Assembly: GCA_016210435.1 (NCBI GenBank)
Contig: JACQUF010000347.1
Span: forward strand, 1-5,026
Direction: 5' to 3'
Length of the DNA: 5,026 bases
DNA from: Chloroflexota bacterium
GTDB taxonomy: Bacteria > Chloroflexota > Dehalococcoidia > Lucifugimonadales > Lucifugimonadaceae
Shown: positions 1-5,026 of the stretch, one piece after another
Layout: each line of letters opens with the position of its first letter
How positions within the stretch are numbered: position 1 is the stretch's first letter
Notes under the pieces: generated by a model
Told to the model about the DNA's origin: nothing
What the model saw: the letters and a program-made list of their open reading frames with translations, nothing else
The model's database searches: none
Program-made: the position numbers and the translations under genes

Positions 1-120
1 GCCAAGCTGTACATCACCGAGGCCCTGCGCAACGCTTTTCCGGTCGGACGCGGCCGCGGGCCGGTGAACCACCTCTACGCCTGGTGGGCATCCGGTGGAA
101 GCAAGGGCTACGGAGGTTGA
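1..120 (+). CDS. thiD: ThiD-type hydroxymethylpyrimidine (phosphate) kinase, C-terminal fragment
   Basis: Only the last 39 codons are present, read in frame 1 from the window edge to a TGA at 118-120. The peptide contains ITEALRNAFPVGRGRGPVNH, which matches the closing segment of ThiD: a helix ending in an (A/T)-E-A-(I/L)-R stretch and then the G-x-G-x-GPVNH signature. ThiD is a cytosolic ribokinase-fold enzyme that phosphorylates HMP and HMP-phosphate in thiamine pyrimidine synthesis. The catalytic part lies upstream of the window, so neither activity nor any fusion (for example to ThiE) can be judged. The next gene starts 23 bases downstream on the same strand, so co-transcription is plausible, but no functional link to it is evident. 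The assignment rests on this short C-terminal motif only. Confidence 0.8.
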   Translation, partial: AKLYITEALRNAFPVGRGRGPVNHLYAWWASGGSKGYGG

Positions 121-143
121 GGCTGGGGGGGAGCGAGATACCC

Positions 144-1232
144 ATGTCTGACAGACCGCAGGTCGGCCTGGCCGCGAACAAAGAGGTCCGCGAGCGCGAC
201 GTAGCGGAAGAGCAGCTCAGGCGGCTCACGGAGTTTGCAGAGTTCCACTTCCGGGAGTTGAACGAGCCGACGAGTTGGGACCAGCCGCCGCCACGGAAGT
301 CCGAGTCGGAGGCGAAGCTGGTGGAATTCGCCCAAGGACTCGACGCTCTAATCGTCTGCCACGGCGCGCCTCGCATCACCGGTTGCATCCTGGACAAGGC
401 ACCGCGGGTGAAGTTCGTTGGCGAGCTCGAAGGTGATCGCTTTGCACAGCGCATAGACGCGGAAGCGTGCTGGGAGCGCGGAGTGAAGGCGGTGGACACC
501 ACGCACGGGTCGTCGTTCGGCGTCTCGGAGTGGGCGCTCGCCATGGGCATGATCGGCTTGCGGAACGCGGGGTACCACTTCCGGCGGATGATCAACCACG
601 AGGTCTCCTACCCGACGCCGCAGGCACGGCTCGAAGACCCCGGCTACCTGAAGAGCGAGCTATCGGACCGGACGGTAGGGCTGATCGGGTGCGGTCACAT
701 CGGCCGGCGGCTCCTGGAACTGCTCCGGCCGTTCCGCGTGAAGGCGTACGTCCACGATCCCTACGTGCCGCGCGAGATCGCGGACATCTACGACGTGACG
801 CTCACCTCGCTGGAGAACCTGTTGCGGCTATCAGAGGTGGTGTTCTGCCTGGCGCCGATCACGCCAGCGACGCGCAAGATGATCGGGAAGAAGCAGATCG
901 AGCTGTTGCGGCCGGGCGCGGTGTTCGTGAACGTGTCGCGGGGTGCCATCGTGGACTCAGAGGCGTTGATCGAACGGCTGCGGCGCAACGACATGATCGC
1001 CTGCCTGGACGTGTTCGACCCCGAGCCCGTGCCTTTGGACTCGCCGGTACGGGACCTACCGAACGTGTTCCTGACGCCGCACATAGCTGGCGTCAATGCC
1101 CGCGGCGGGCCACGCTTTTTCGAGTTGATGGTGGACGAGCTTGCGCGGTTCTTCCACGGTCACGAGACCCGTAATGACTTGCTGCCGCGGACCCTCGCCA
1201 ACCGCACCGGGGCGCCGTCGCCGGCAAGGTAA
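144..1232 (+). CDS. D-isomer-specific 2-hydroxyacid dehydrogenase, NAD-binding
   Basis: A 362-residue cytosolic oxidoreductase expected to interconvert a 2-oxoacid and a D-2-hydroxyacid using NAD(H). The Rossmann glycine motif GCGHIG is at residues 182-187 (VGLIGCGHIGRRL), and an acidic residue (D205 in VHDPYV) ends the next strand, which favours NAD over NADP. The family's catalytic set is visible: Arg266 in NVSRGAIVD, Glu294 in DVFDPEP and His313 in LTPHIAG. The first ~130 residues are the split catalytic domain. There the usual substrate loop (typically GxGxDxID) is replaced by GELEGDRFAQRIDAEA (residues 93-108), so this belongs to a divergent subfamily and the substrate cannot be named. 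The ATG at 144 is chosen because a G-rich Shine-Dalgarno stretch (125-133) precedes it; the frame stays open to a GTG at 84, but that would overlap thiD and add residues unlike the family. It lies 23 bases after thiD and 234 bases before the selenoprotein gene, which has its own promoter candidate. Confidence 0.9.
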   Translation: MSDRPQVGLAANKEVRERDVAEEQLRRLTEFAEFHFRELNEPTSWDQPPPRKSESEAKLVEFAQGLDALIVCHGAPRITGCILDKAPRVKFVGELEGDRFAQRIDAEACWERGVKAVDTTHGSSFGVSEWALAMGMIGLRNAGYHFRRMINHEVSYPTPQARLEDPGYLKSELSDRTVGLIGCGHIGRRLLELLRPFRVKAYVHDPYVPREIADIYDVTLTSLENLLRLSEVVFCLAPITPATRKMIGKKQIELLRPGAVFVNVSRGAIVDSEALIERLRRNDMIACLDVFDPEPVPLDSPVRDLPNVFLTPHIAGVNARGGPRFFELMVDELARFFHGHETRNDLLPRTLANRTGAPSPAR

Positions 1233-1252
1233 GGGTGTCCTCAACCGCTGCT

Positions 1253-1287
1253 CCGGTAGTGCCCCAATGTGGATACCACTACTCCGG
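1253..1287 (+). other. Imperfect intergenic hairpin, possible weak terminator
   Basis: CCGGTAGTG (1253-1261) can pair with CACTAC plus CCGG (1277-1287) around a two-base bulge, enclosing a 15-base loop. It begins 20 bases after the dehydrogenase stop codon and just before the promoter candidate, a sensible place for a 3' end. No run of T follows (the next bases are CGGCTGTTTGACC), so it is not a canonical intrinsic terminator. It could equally be a 3'-end stabiliser or chance pairing. Confidence 0.3.
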
Positions 1288-1294
1288 CGGCTGT

Positions 1295-1323
1295 TTGACC
1301 GTCTCCTGGCCCGATGCTAGACT
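1295..1323 (+). promoter_or_regulatory. Predicted sigma70-type promoter for the grdB-grdE operon
   Basis: TTGACC (1295-1300) and TAGACT (1318-1323) match the -35 and -10 consensus at five and four of six positions with an optimal 17-base spacer. The -10 is also preceded by TG at 1315-1316, giving an extended -10 (TGCTAGACT). It is the best promoter-like pair I see in the 234-base intergenic region. Transcription would start near 1330, leaving a leader of roughly 137 bases before the ATG at 1467. The prediction is from sequence pattern only. Confidence 0.5.
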
Positions 1324-1336
1324 CCGACCGCCTTCG

Positions 1337-1361
1337 TATCCGGGTTGGCATCCTATCCGGG
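1337..1361 (+). repeat. Direct repeat TATCCGGG x2 in the predicted leader, candidate operator
   Basis: TATCCGGG occurs at 1337-1344 and again at 1354-1361, with a 17-base period. The pair sits immediately downstream of the predicted transcription start (about +7 to +32), where a bound regulator would block transcription. A perfect 8-base palindrome TGACGTCA follows at 1377-1384. These could be regulator sites for the grd operon, but short repeats occur by chance and no known operator is recognised. Confidence 0.3.
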
Positions 1362-1466
1362 AGAGCAGTCCGGTGTTGACGTCATCGTGCACCCGGCGGC
1401 GTTCCTCCGATCGCTCCGCAAGGATCTCCGCCAGCCTTGAATTTGATGATTGGAGCGTGAGCCGCG

Positions 1467-2813
1467 ATGACTGAGAAGACCCGTGTATTGCATTACCTCA
1501 ATCAGTTCTTTGGAGGCATCGGCGGCGAGGAGCAGGCGAACACCCCTGCACTGGTCAAAGAAGGGCCAATGGGGCCAGGCCGTGTACTCGACGCCGCGCT
1601 TGGTTCAGGCTCTGTACTTGCCACGGTGATCTGCGGCGATAACTACGTCGTCGAAGAGAAGGAGCGAGCTCTTGAAGTCTTGCTCCGCGCGCTCGACAAG
1701 TACAAGCCGGACGTTTTCGTGGCGGGGCCTGCGTTTGACGCCGGCCGCTACGGCCTGGGTTGCGCGTACATGTGCGTCGCCGCGCAGCAGCGAGGCATTC
1801 CCGCCGTGAGCGCGATGCACCCTGATAACACCGGGGTGCTCACGTTCCGCCGCAACCTGCTCGTCATTCCCACCGGTACCGCTGTCTCAGAGATGCCATC
1901 CGCAATGGCCAGGCTGGCGGTATTCGCAAGAAAGCTGGCCTCCGGTCACAAGTTGGGACCGGCCCTTGAAGAGGGCTACTTGCCCCGTGGGTTCCGTCAG
2001 CTGGTCATCCACGACCGAACCGGCGCGGAGCGCGCATTCGAAATGATGATGGCGCGGATACTTGGGCGGCCATTTGTGTCCGAAGTGCAGATTCCTCAGT
2101 ACGAAATGGTTCCACCTGCGCGTCCGATTTCGGGTAGTGGCAGCACGAAGTTCGCCTTGGTCACGACCGGCGGCCTCGTGCCGAAGGGCAACCCGGACCG
2201 GCAAGTTGGTGGCCGCGCGACAGACTATTTCAAATACTCGATCGCAGGTCTGACCGAGCTCAGCACGACCGAATGGGAATCGGTTCACGCCGGATTCAGC
2301 ACAACTCACTTGAATACCAAGGATCCCAGCTACGTGCTTCCGCTACCAATCATTCGCGAGTTCGAGGATCGCGGACTAATCGGAGGCGTCCATCCCTACT
2401 TCTTTTCCACGACCGGGAATGGAACGCCGGTGACCGTGGCCAAGAGGATGGCCGAATCGGTTGCAGGGGAACTCAAGGAAGCCGGAGTCGGCGCAGCTCT
2501 CCTGGTTGCGACTTGAGGCAGCTGCAATCGTTGCGGTGCAACGATGGCCAAAGAAATCGAAAAGTACGGCATTCCGGTTGCTGTAATGACCGCGATCCCG
2601 ATGATTCCCCTCTCGGTGGGAGCGTCACGAGTCGTTCGCGGCGTACGTGTAGAGCACGTATGTGGAGATCCGAGGCTTTCCCGGGAACTCGATCGCGAGA
2701 TCGCAAGGCAGATAGTCGCGACTGCCCTGCGGGCTGTTGAAGCGGAGGTTGATGGGCCAACCCTCTTCGAACCCTCCAAATCTCCACCAATGGAGTCGGC
2801 AGGTGCATCTTGA
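1467..2813 (+). CDS. grdB: Selenoprotein B, glycine/sarcosine/betaine reductase component B gamma subunit, with in-frame UGA = Sec
   Basis: Predicted 448-residue selenoprotein read through TGA 2514-2516 (residue 350) to the TGA at 2811-2813. In the known family this subunit attacks the substrate bound as a Schiff base on the alpha/beta partner, cleaving the C-N bond and passing a carboxymethyl-selenoether to selenoprotein A. The family appears along the whole length: RVLHYLNQFFGGIGGEEQA near the N-terminus, VICGDNY (55-60), AGPAFDAGRYG (86-96), EEGYLPRG (168-175), LVTTGGLVPKGNPD (231-244), STTGNGTP (314-321) and KEAGVGAALLVAT just before Sec. The downstream frame continues GSCNRCGATMAKEIEKYGIP, matching the U-G-T-C-T-R-C-G-A-T-M-x-K-E-I-E block of GrdB. 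The length is close to the usual ~435 residues only if the UGA is decoded. The ATG at 1467 is the first start after an in-frame TGA at 1458-1460; GGAG at 1452-1455 lies 11 bases upstream, a little far. The substrate (glycine, sarcosine, betaine or other) is undetermined, so the symbol is the nearest family name; grdF or grdH would fit equally. Confidence 0.93.
2514..2516 (+). other. UGA selenocysteine codon (Sec350 of the GrdB-like protein)
   Basis: TGA interrupts an otherwise continuous frame. The protein on both sides is homologous to one family, and the codon falls exactly where GrdB carries its catalytic selenocysteine: V-A-T-U-G-S-C-N-R-C-G-A-T-M. The 98 codons after it are free of stops until 2811 and are family-like. 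A sequencing error or pseudogene would be unlikely to place TGA precisely at this residue and to be followed by a hairpin of the right kind. Confidence 0.93.
2524..2548 (+). promoter_or_regulatory. Bacterial SECIS element candidate
   Basis: ATCGTTGC (2527-2534) and GCAACGAT (2538-2545) are perfect reverse complements around the loop GGT (2535-2537). Below an A-G mismatch, two further pairs (2524-2525 with 2547-2548) extend the stem. The loop starts 19 bases after the UGA, in the range expected for bacterial SECIS hairpins, and shows the loop G-U typical of SelB binding sites. The E. coli fdhF SECIS, as I recall it, has a similar UUGC...GGU...GC apex. The stem lies inside the codons for residues 353-361, so it also encodes the conserved C-N-R-C-G-A-T-M-A segment. 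Confidence 0.75.
2792..2805 (+). promoter_or_regulatory. Ribosome binding site and GTG start of the grdE-like gene, inside grdB
   Basis: GGAG (2792-2795) is 7 bases before GTG 2803-2805. This start yields M-H-L-E-L-G-S-F-P-V-Q-E-V-T-F-G, aligning with the M-R-L-E-L-G-x-x-x-x-x-x-V-x-F-G opening of GrdE proteins. Earlier in-frame starts (TTG 2737, ATG 2752) would add 17-22 residues with no family match. The chosen start overlaps the grdB stop by 11 bases. Confidence 0.75.
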
Positions 2814-4086
2814 ACTCGGCTCTTTCCCGGTTCAGGAAGTGACGTTCGGAACCCGAACAACCTGGCGCGACGGCATTCTTCAAATCTCCCGGTCGGAAAT
2901 CGAGAGTCTGGTGTTCGCTGACGGCAACGTCGCTCGTCTGGACATAGAGATCGTCCGGCCTGGCGATTCCGCCCGGATGATAAACATGCGGGACCGCATC
3001 GAACCGCGCTTGAAAGTGGAGGGCTCGGGCGTCATATATCCGGGCGTATTCGGCAGGCCAGTGACGCAAGTCGGCTCGGGTGTCACCCACCGGCTAAGCG
3101 GAGTGAATGTTGTCCAGTGCGCCGATCCTTCACAACTCACTTCTGCGGAAGAGCGTACCTGGCCTCCACTACGGCCGGTCCATTCCTTCGTTGACATGAC
3201 CGGTCCGGGCGCGATAACCCCTAGCTCCTCGGTCATCAACGTATGTCTGACGATGGAAGCCCGGCCCGGACTTCCAGGGGAAGACTGGCATGTAGCGCTC
3301 TGTTCAGCAACGCTGCGTGTGGCAGACTGCATCGCAGAAACGGTCAAGTACCTCACACCCCCGGAGGTTGAAGTATTCGACACCTCCTCAAAGCCTGGGC
3401 TACCCAGAGTCGTGAGCATCTTCAATCTGGCCTCCGATGAATGGTTCTGTGGGGCGCGTTCGGTTCTCGGTACGTCGATCTACGGGCAGACCCGCCTGTC
3501 GGCGCCCTGGTTACTCTCGCCGACTGAATTGATGGACGGGGCGGTCTACCATTCCGGCCACTCCGGCAGTACCGCAACGATGACTCACAATCCGGTGGTT
3601 TTGCAGATGGCCCGCCAACACGGCAGGGAGTGTGATTACGCCGGAGTCTTGATCCAGCGAACGAACTGGACCACGCAGGCCGAGAAGGAAATGGCTGCTG
3701 ACCGACTCGCTTATGTGGCTTCTGCCCTCGGTGCTCAGGGTGCGGTCCTGACGACGGACATCCGGGGACAGCGGTTCGTGGAAACAATCCTGGGAGTGCA
3801 GGCGTGCGAGCGCATCGGGATCAAAACGGTACTACTAACTCCGGAGGAGGACGATGAGGAGGGCATGGCGCCGCCGCTGTTGCTCACCGCCCCGGAAGTT
3901 GTGTCCGTGGTGAGCACAGGTACCGGAGGGCAGGAACAACCGTTTCCAGCGGTCGAGCGAGTGACCGGTGCATTCGAACCGGACAGCGCCGTTTACCAGT
4001 CCAAACCCGGCATTCATGGTCAGTACGCTCAGAGCTATTTCAACGACATCTACGGCGTAGGCAGACAGGGGTGCGTGGACCATTAG
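2803..4086 (+). CDS. grdE: Glycine/sarcosine/betaine reductase component B alpha/beta proprotein (GrdE family)
   Basis: A 427-residue protein of usual family length. In known systems the proprotein self-cleaves into two subunits, one carrying an N-terminal pyruvoyl group that forms the Schiff base with the substrate amine. Family blocks run in order: LELGSFPVQEVTFG (3-16), EIVRPGDSARM (49-59), RDRIEPRLKVEG (63-74), YPGVFGRPVTQVGSGVTHRLSG (from 79), SFVDMTGPGA (128-137, usually D-M-S-G-P-G-A), NVCLTMEARPGL (146-157), SPTELMDGAV (239-248) and GVLIQRTN (281-288). Oddly, the segment after MDGAV reads YHSGHSGSTATMTHNPVV. As I recall them, characterised GrdE proteins have cysteines here (S-G-N-C-x-x-x-C type) and one becomes pyruvoyl. 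Here there is none, only Ser251, Ser254 and Ser256. Cofactor formation may therefore use serine or be absent. The gene overlaps the selenoprotein gene by 11 bases, so the two are an operon and probably one complex. The symbol is the nearest family name; grdG or grdI would fit equally. Confidence 0.88.
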   Translation: MHLELGSFPVQEVTFGTRTTWRDGILQISRSEIESLVFADGNVARLDIEIVRPGDSARMINMRDRIEPRLKVEGSGVIYPGVFGRPVTQVGSGVTHRLSGVNVVQCADPSQLTSAEERTWPPLRPVHSFVDMTGPGAITPSSSVINVCLTMEARPGLPGEDWHVALCSATLRVADCIAETVKYLTPPEVEVFDTSSKPGLPRVVSIFNLASDEWFCGARSVLGTSIYGQTRLSAPWLLSPTELMDGAVYHSGHSGSTATMTHNPVVLQMARQHGRECDYAGVLIQRTNWTTQAEKEMAADRLAYVASALGAQGAVLTTDIRGQRFVETILGVQACERIGIKTVLLTPEEDDEEGMAPPLLLTAPEVVSVVSTGTGGQEQPFPAVERVTGAFEPDSAVYQSKPGIHGQYAQSYFNDIYGVGRQGCVDH

Positions 4087-4090
4087 GGTC

Positions 4091-4107
4091 TTGAGGACGG
4101 GCCTCAA
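4091..4107 (+). other. Small hairpin between grdE and the transporter gene
   Basis: TTGAGG (4091-4096) and CCTCAA (4102-4107) are perfect reverse complements around the loop ACGGG. The hairpin lies 4 bases after the grdE stop codon. It lacks a following T-run (next are TTCCCGCGCG), so full termination is unlikely. It could act as a processing or partial attenuation point that sets unequal levels of the enzyme and the binding protein. The rest of the 76-base gap holds the Shine-Dalgarno AGGGAG at 4151-4156; no convincing separate promoter is seen. Confidence 0.35.
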
Positions 4108-4162
4108 TTCCCGCGCGTACCAGGTAGCGGCAACTGAATCCAGCGGAAAAAGGGAGACAGAC

Positions 4163-5026
4163 GTGAAAGTCCGTTGCGGTCGAACAAACCTCTGGATTGG
4201 AACCGCTGCCGTTGGCTTCCTGTCTGTGTCCCTGGCCTGCGGAGGCGGGGAGACCATCGTCGAACGCACCGTGGTGGTCGAAAAGCCCGTTGTTCAGACT
4301 GTTGTGGTGGAAAAGCCAGTCGAGAAGGTCGTGCAGCAGACCGTCGTCGTTGAGAAGCCAATCGAGAAAGTCGTCGTCGCTACCCCGACGCCAGCGCCGC
4401 CCGTCACAAAACCAGCCCAGGTCGGCACTCTGGTAGTCGGCCTCGCGAAGGTCGAGCCTCCGATTTTCCTGCCGTCCGAGTCCGCTTTTTCGTCTGCGGT
4501 CTTCAACGCATACTCGGGGGTGTTCGAGAGTCTCTTCCGCCGGACCTTTGCCGAGCCCCCAGCCGTTGGAGATGAGAGCGGTGAAGGCATCGCCACTTCT
4601 TGGGTTGTGGCACCCGACAACAGCAAGATCACATTCAAGATCCGGTCCGGGGTCACGTTCCACAAAGGCTTTGGTGAACTCACCGCCGAAGACGTGGCCT
4701 TTAGCTTCAACGATGCGATGAAGGAAGGAAGCAAATTCGGCCGCGCCGGCGAGCTGAGGCGTTTCATGGACCGCTGGGAAGCGGTCGACAAGAACACGGC
4801 AGTCGTCTATCTGAAGCAGGGGCAATTCGACGCCACATGGTGGACTTCTCAGGACAACACTAACGGCAACTACGTCCCATTGGTGAGCAAGAAGTTTTTC
4901 GACCAGAAGGGAGCAGCCGCGGCCTTGACGTCGATGGTGGCGACCGGTCCCTTCGAAGCGATCACATGGACAGGCGGCAAGGAGTTGGTCGCGGAAGCGG
5001 TTCCGGCGCACTGGCGCGCGATCTCA
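4163..5026 (+). CDS. ABC transporter family 5 solute-binding lipoprotein, N-terminal part
   Basis: The first 288 codons are present and the frame is open at the window end. The GTG start is preceded by AGGGAG (4151-4156), 6 bases away. A short charged N-terminus and hydrophobic core lead to V-S-L-A-C (Cys26), a slightly atypical lipobox, so the protein is probably lipid-anchored on the outer face of the membrane. Residues 31-72 form a TVVVEKP repeat stalk, then TPTPAPP. From residue 88 the family 5 (peptide/nickel/opine-type) fold follows: SWVVAPDNSKITFKIRSGV (146-164), FHKGFGELTAEDVAFSFNDA (166-185) and TGPFEAITWTGGKELVAEAV (261-280), then a P-A-H-W variant of the usual N-P-x-Y-W. A full member is typically over 500 residues, so roughly half is missing. 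It lies 76 bases after grdE and may capture the reductase substrate or a peptide or amine precursor; the ligand cannot be read from the sequence. Confidence 0.9.
   Translation, partial: MKVRCGRTNLWIGTAAVGFLSVSLACGGGETIVERTVVVEKPVVQTVVVEKPVEKVVQQTVVVEKPIEKVVVATPTPAPPVTKPAQVGTLVVGLAKVEPPIFLPSESAFSSAVFNAYSGVFESLFRRTFAEPPAVGDESGEGIATSWVVAPDNSKITFKIRSGVTFHKGFGELTAEDVAFSFNDAMKEGSKFGRAGELRRFMDRWEAVDKNTAVVYLKQGQFDATWWTSQDNTNGNYVPLVSKKFFDQKGAAAALTSMVATGPFEAITWTGGKELVAEAVPAHWRAIS
4268..4372 (+). repeat. Degenerate coding repeat, TVVVEKP(V/I) stalk
   Basis: Three TVVVEKP units begin at residues 36, 46 and 60 of the lipoprotein, and the second and third extend into (V/I)EKVV. The DNA copies use different synonymous codons (GTGGTGGTC, GTTGTGGTG and GTCGTCGTT for VVV), so similarity is kept at protein level rather than by a recent duplication. 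The segment probably spaces the binding domain from the lipid anchor. Confidence 0.8.

Noticed and set aside
467..1174. 235-residue + strand frame inside the dehydrogenase gene
   Set aside because: Arg/Ala/Gly-rich product typical of an out-of-frame reading of a G+C-rich gene; the overlapping frame has a clear dehydrogenase match.
1233..1466. A tRNA-Sec (selC) or other RNA gene in the intergenic region
   Set aside because: I looked for a cloverleaf with a long variable arm and a T-loop GGTTCGA-type motif and saw none.
1235..1474. 79-residue frame in the intergenic region
   Set aside because: No recognisable family or domain, a low-complexity Pro/Ser/Arg-rich product, and it covers the promoter and repeats and overlaps the start of grdB.
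2514..2516. TGA as a genuine stop, nonsense mutation or frameshift in grdB
   Set aside because: The frame does not change, the codon matches the family's Sec position, the C-terminal domain follows intact and a SECIS-like hairpin is present.
2737..2802. Earlier starts (TTG 2737 or ATG 2752) for the grdE-like gene
   Set aside because: The extra residues do not resemble GrdE N-termini, whereas GTG 2803 gives the M-x-L-E-L-G opening with GGAG 7 bases upstream. ATG 2752 has GGAGG at 2743-2747, so it is not fully excluded.
2544..2813. Separate 89-residue gene starting at ATG 2544
   Set aside because: It is the C-terminal part of the selenoprotein in the same frame; the ATG is the Met of the conserved C-G-A-T-M motif and has no plausible ribosome site of its own.
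2473..3090. 205-residue minus-strand frame across the grdB/grdE junction
   Set aside because: Opposite two well-supported + strand genes and no recognisable domain.
4040..5011. 323-residue open frame on the minus strand opposite the lipoprotein gene
   Set aside because: No family resemblance; it mirrors the repeat stalk and lipoprotein codons, and the + strand product has a signal peptide, lipobox and family 5 motifs.

Overview
The window looks like bacterial DNA of moderately high G+C content. It carries five genes, all on the + strand and tightly spaced. The organism cannot be named with certainty. The best lineage hint is the last gene, a family 5 solute-binding lipoprotein whose mature N-terminus is a Val/Glu/Lys/Pro repeat stalk (TVVVEKP units followed by a TPTPAPP linker). 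I associate that style with Chloroflexota (for example SAR202 or other Dehalococcoidia-like genomes). The host must also decode UGA as selenocysteine.

Layout: 1-120 is the C-terminal tail of a ThiD-type phosphomethylpyrimidine kinase. 144-1232 is a D-isomer-specific 2-hydroxyacid dehydrogenase, 23 bases after thiD. 1233-1466 is a 234-base intergenic region with an imperfect hairpin, a good sigma70-like promoter and an 8-base direct repeat in the predicted leader. 1467-2813 is a gamma subunit of glycine/sarcosine/betaine reductase component B (GrdB/GrdF/GrdH family). An in-frame TGA at 2514-2516 falls exactly at the family's selenocysteine position and is followed by a perfect 8-bp hairpin that fits a bacterial SECIS element. 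A conventional annotation would break this gene into a 349-residue protein and a 3' remnant; it should be read as one 448-residue selenoprotein. 2803-4086 is the partner alpha/beta proprotein (GrdE/GrdG/GrdI family), starting inside the end of the selenoprotein gene. 4163-5026 is the 5' part of the solute-binding lipoprotein, running off the window.

How the genes may work together: the two component B subunits form a translationally coupled pair that would bind a small amine or amino-acid-like substrate and cleave its C-N bond through a selenol. The solute-binding protein 76 bases downstream may deliver that substrate or a peptide precursor. The gene order (gamma before alpha/beta) is the reverse of the classical clostridial grdE-grdA-grdB order. 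GrdA, GrdC and GrdD do not appear in the window, and the GrdE-like protein has no cysteine in the segment where characterised GrdE is cleaved to make its pyruvoyl group. Together these features suggest a divergent component B system whose chemistry may differ from Stickland glycine reduction.
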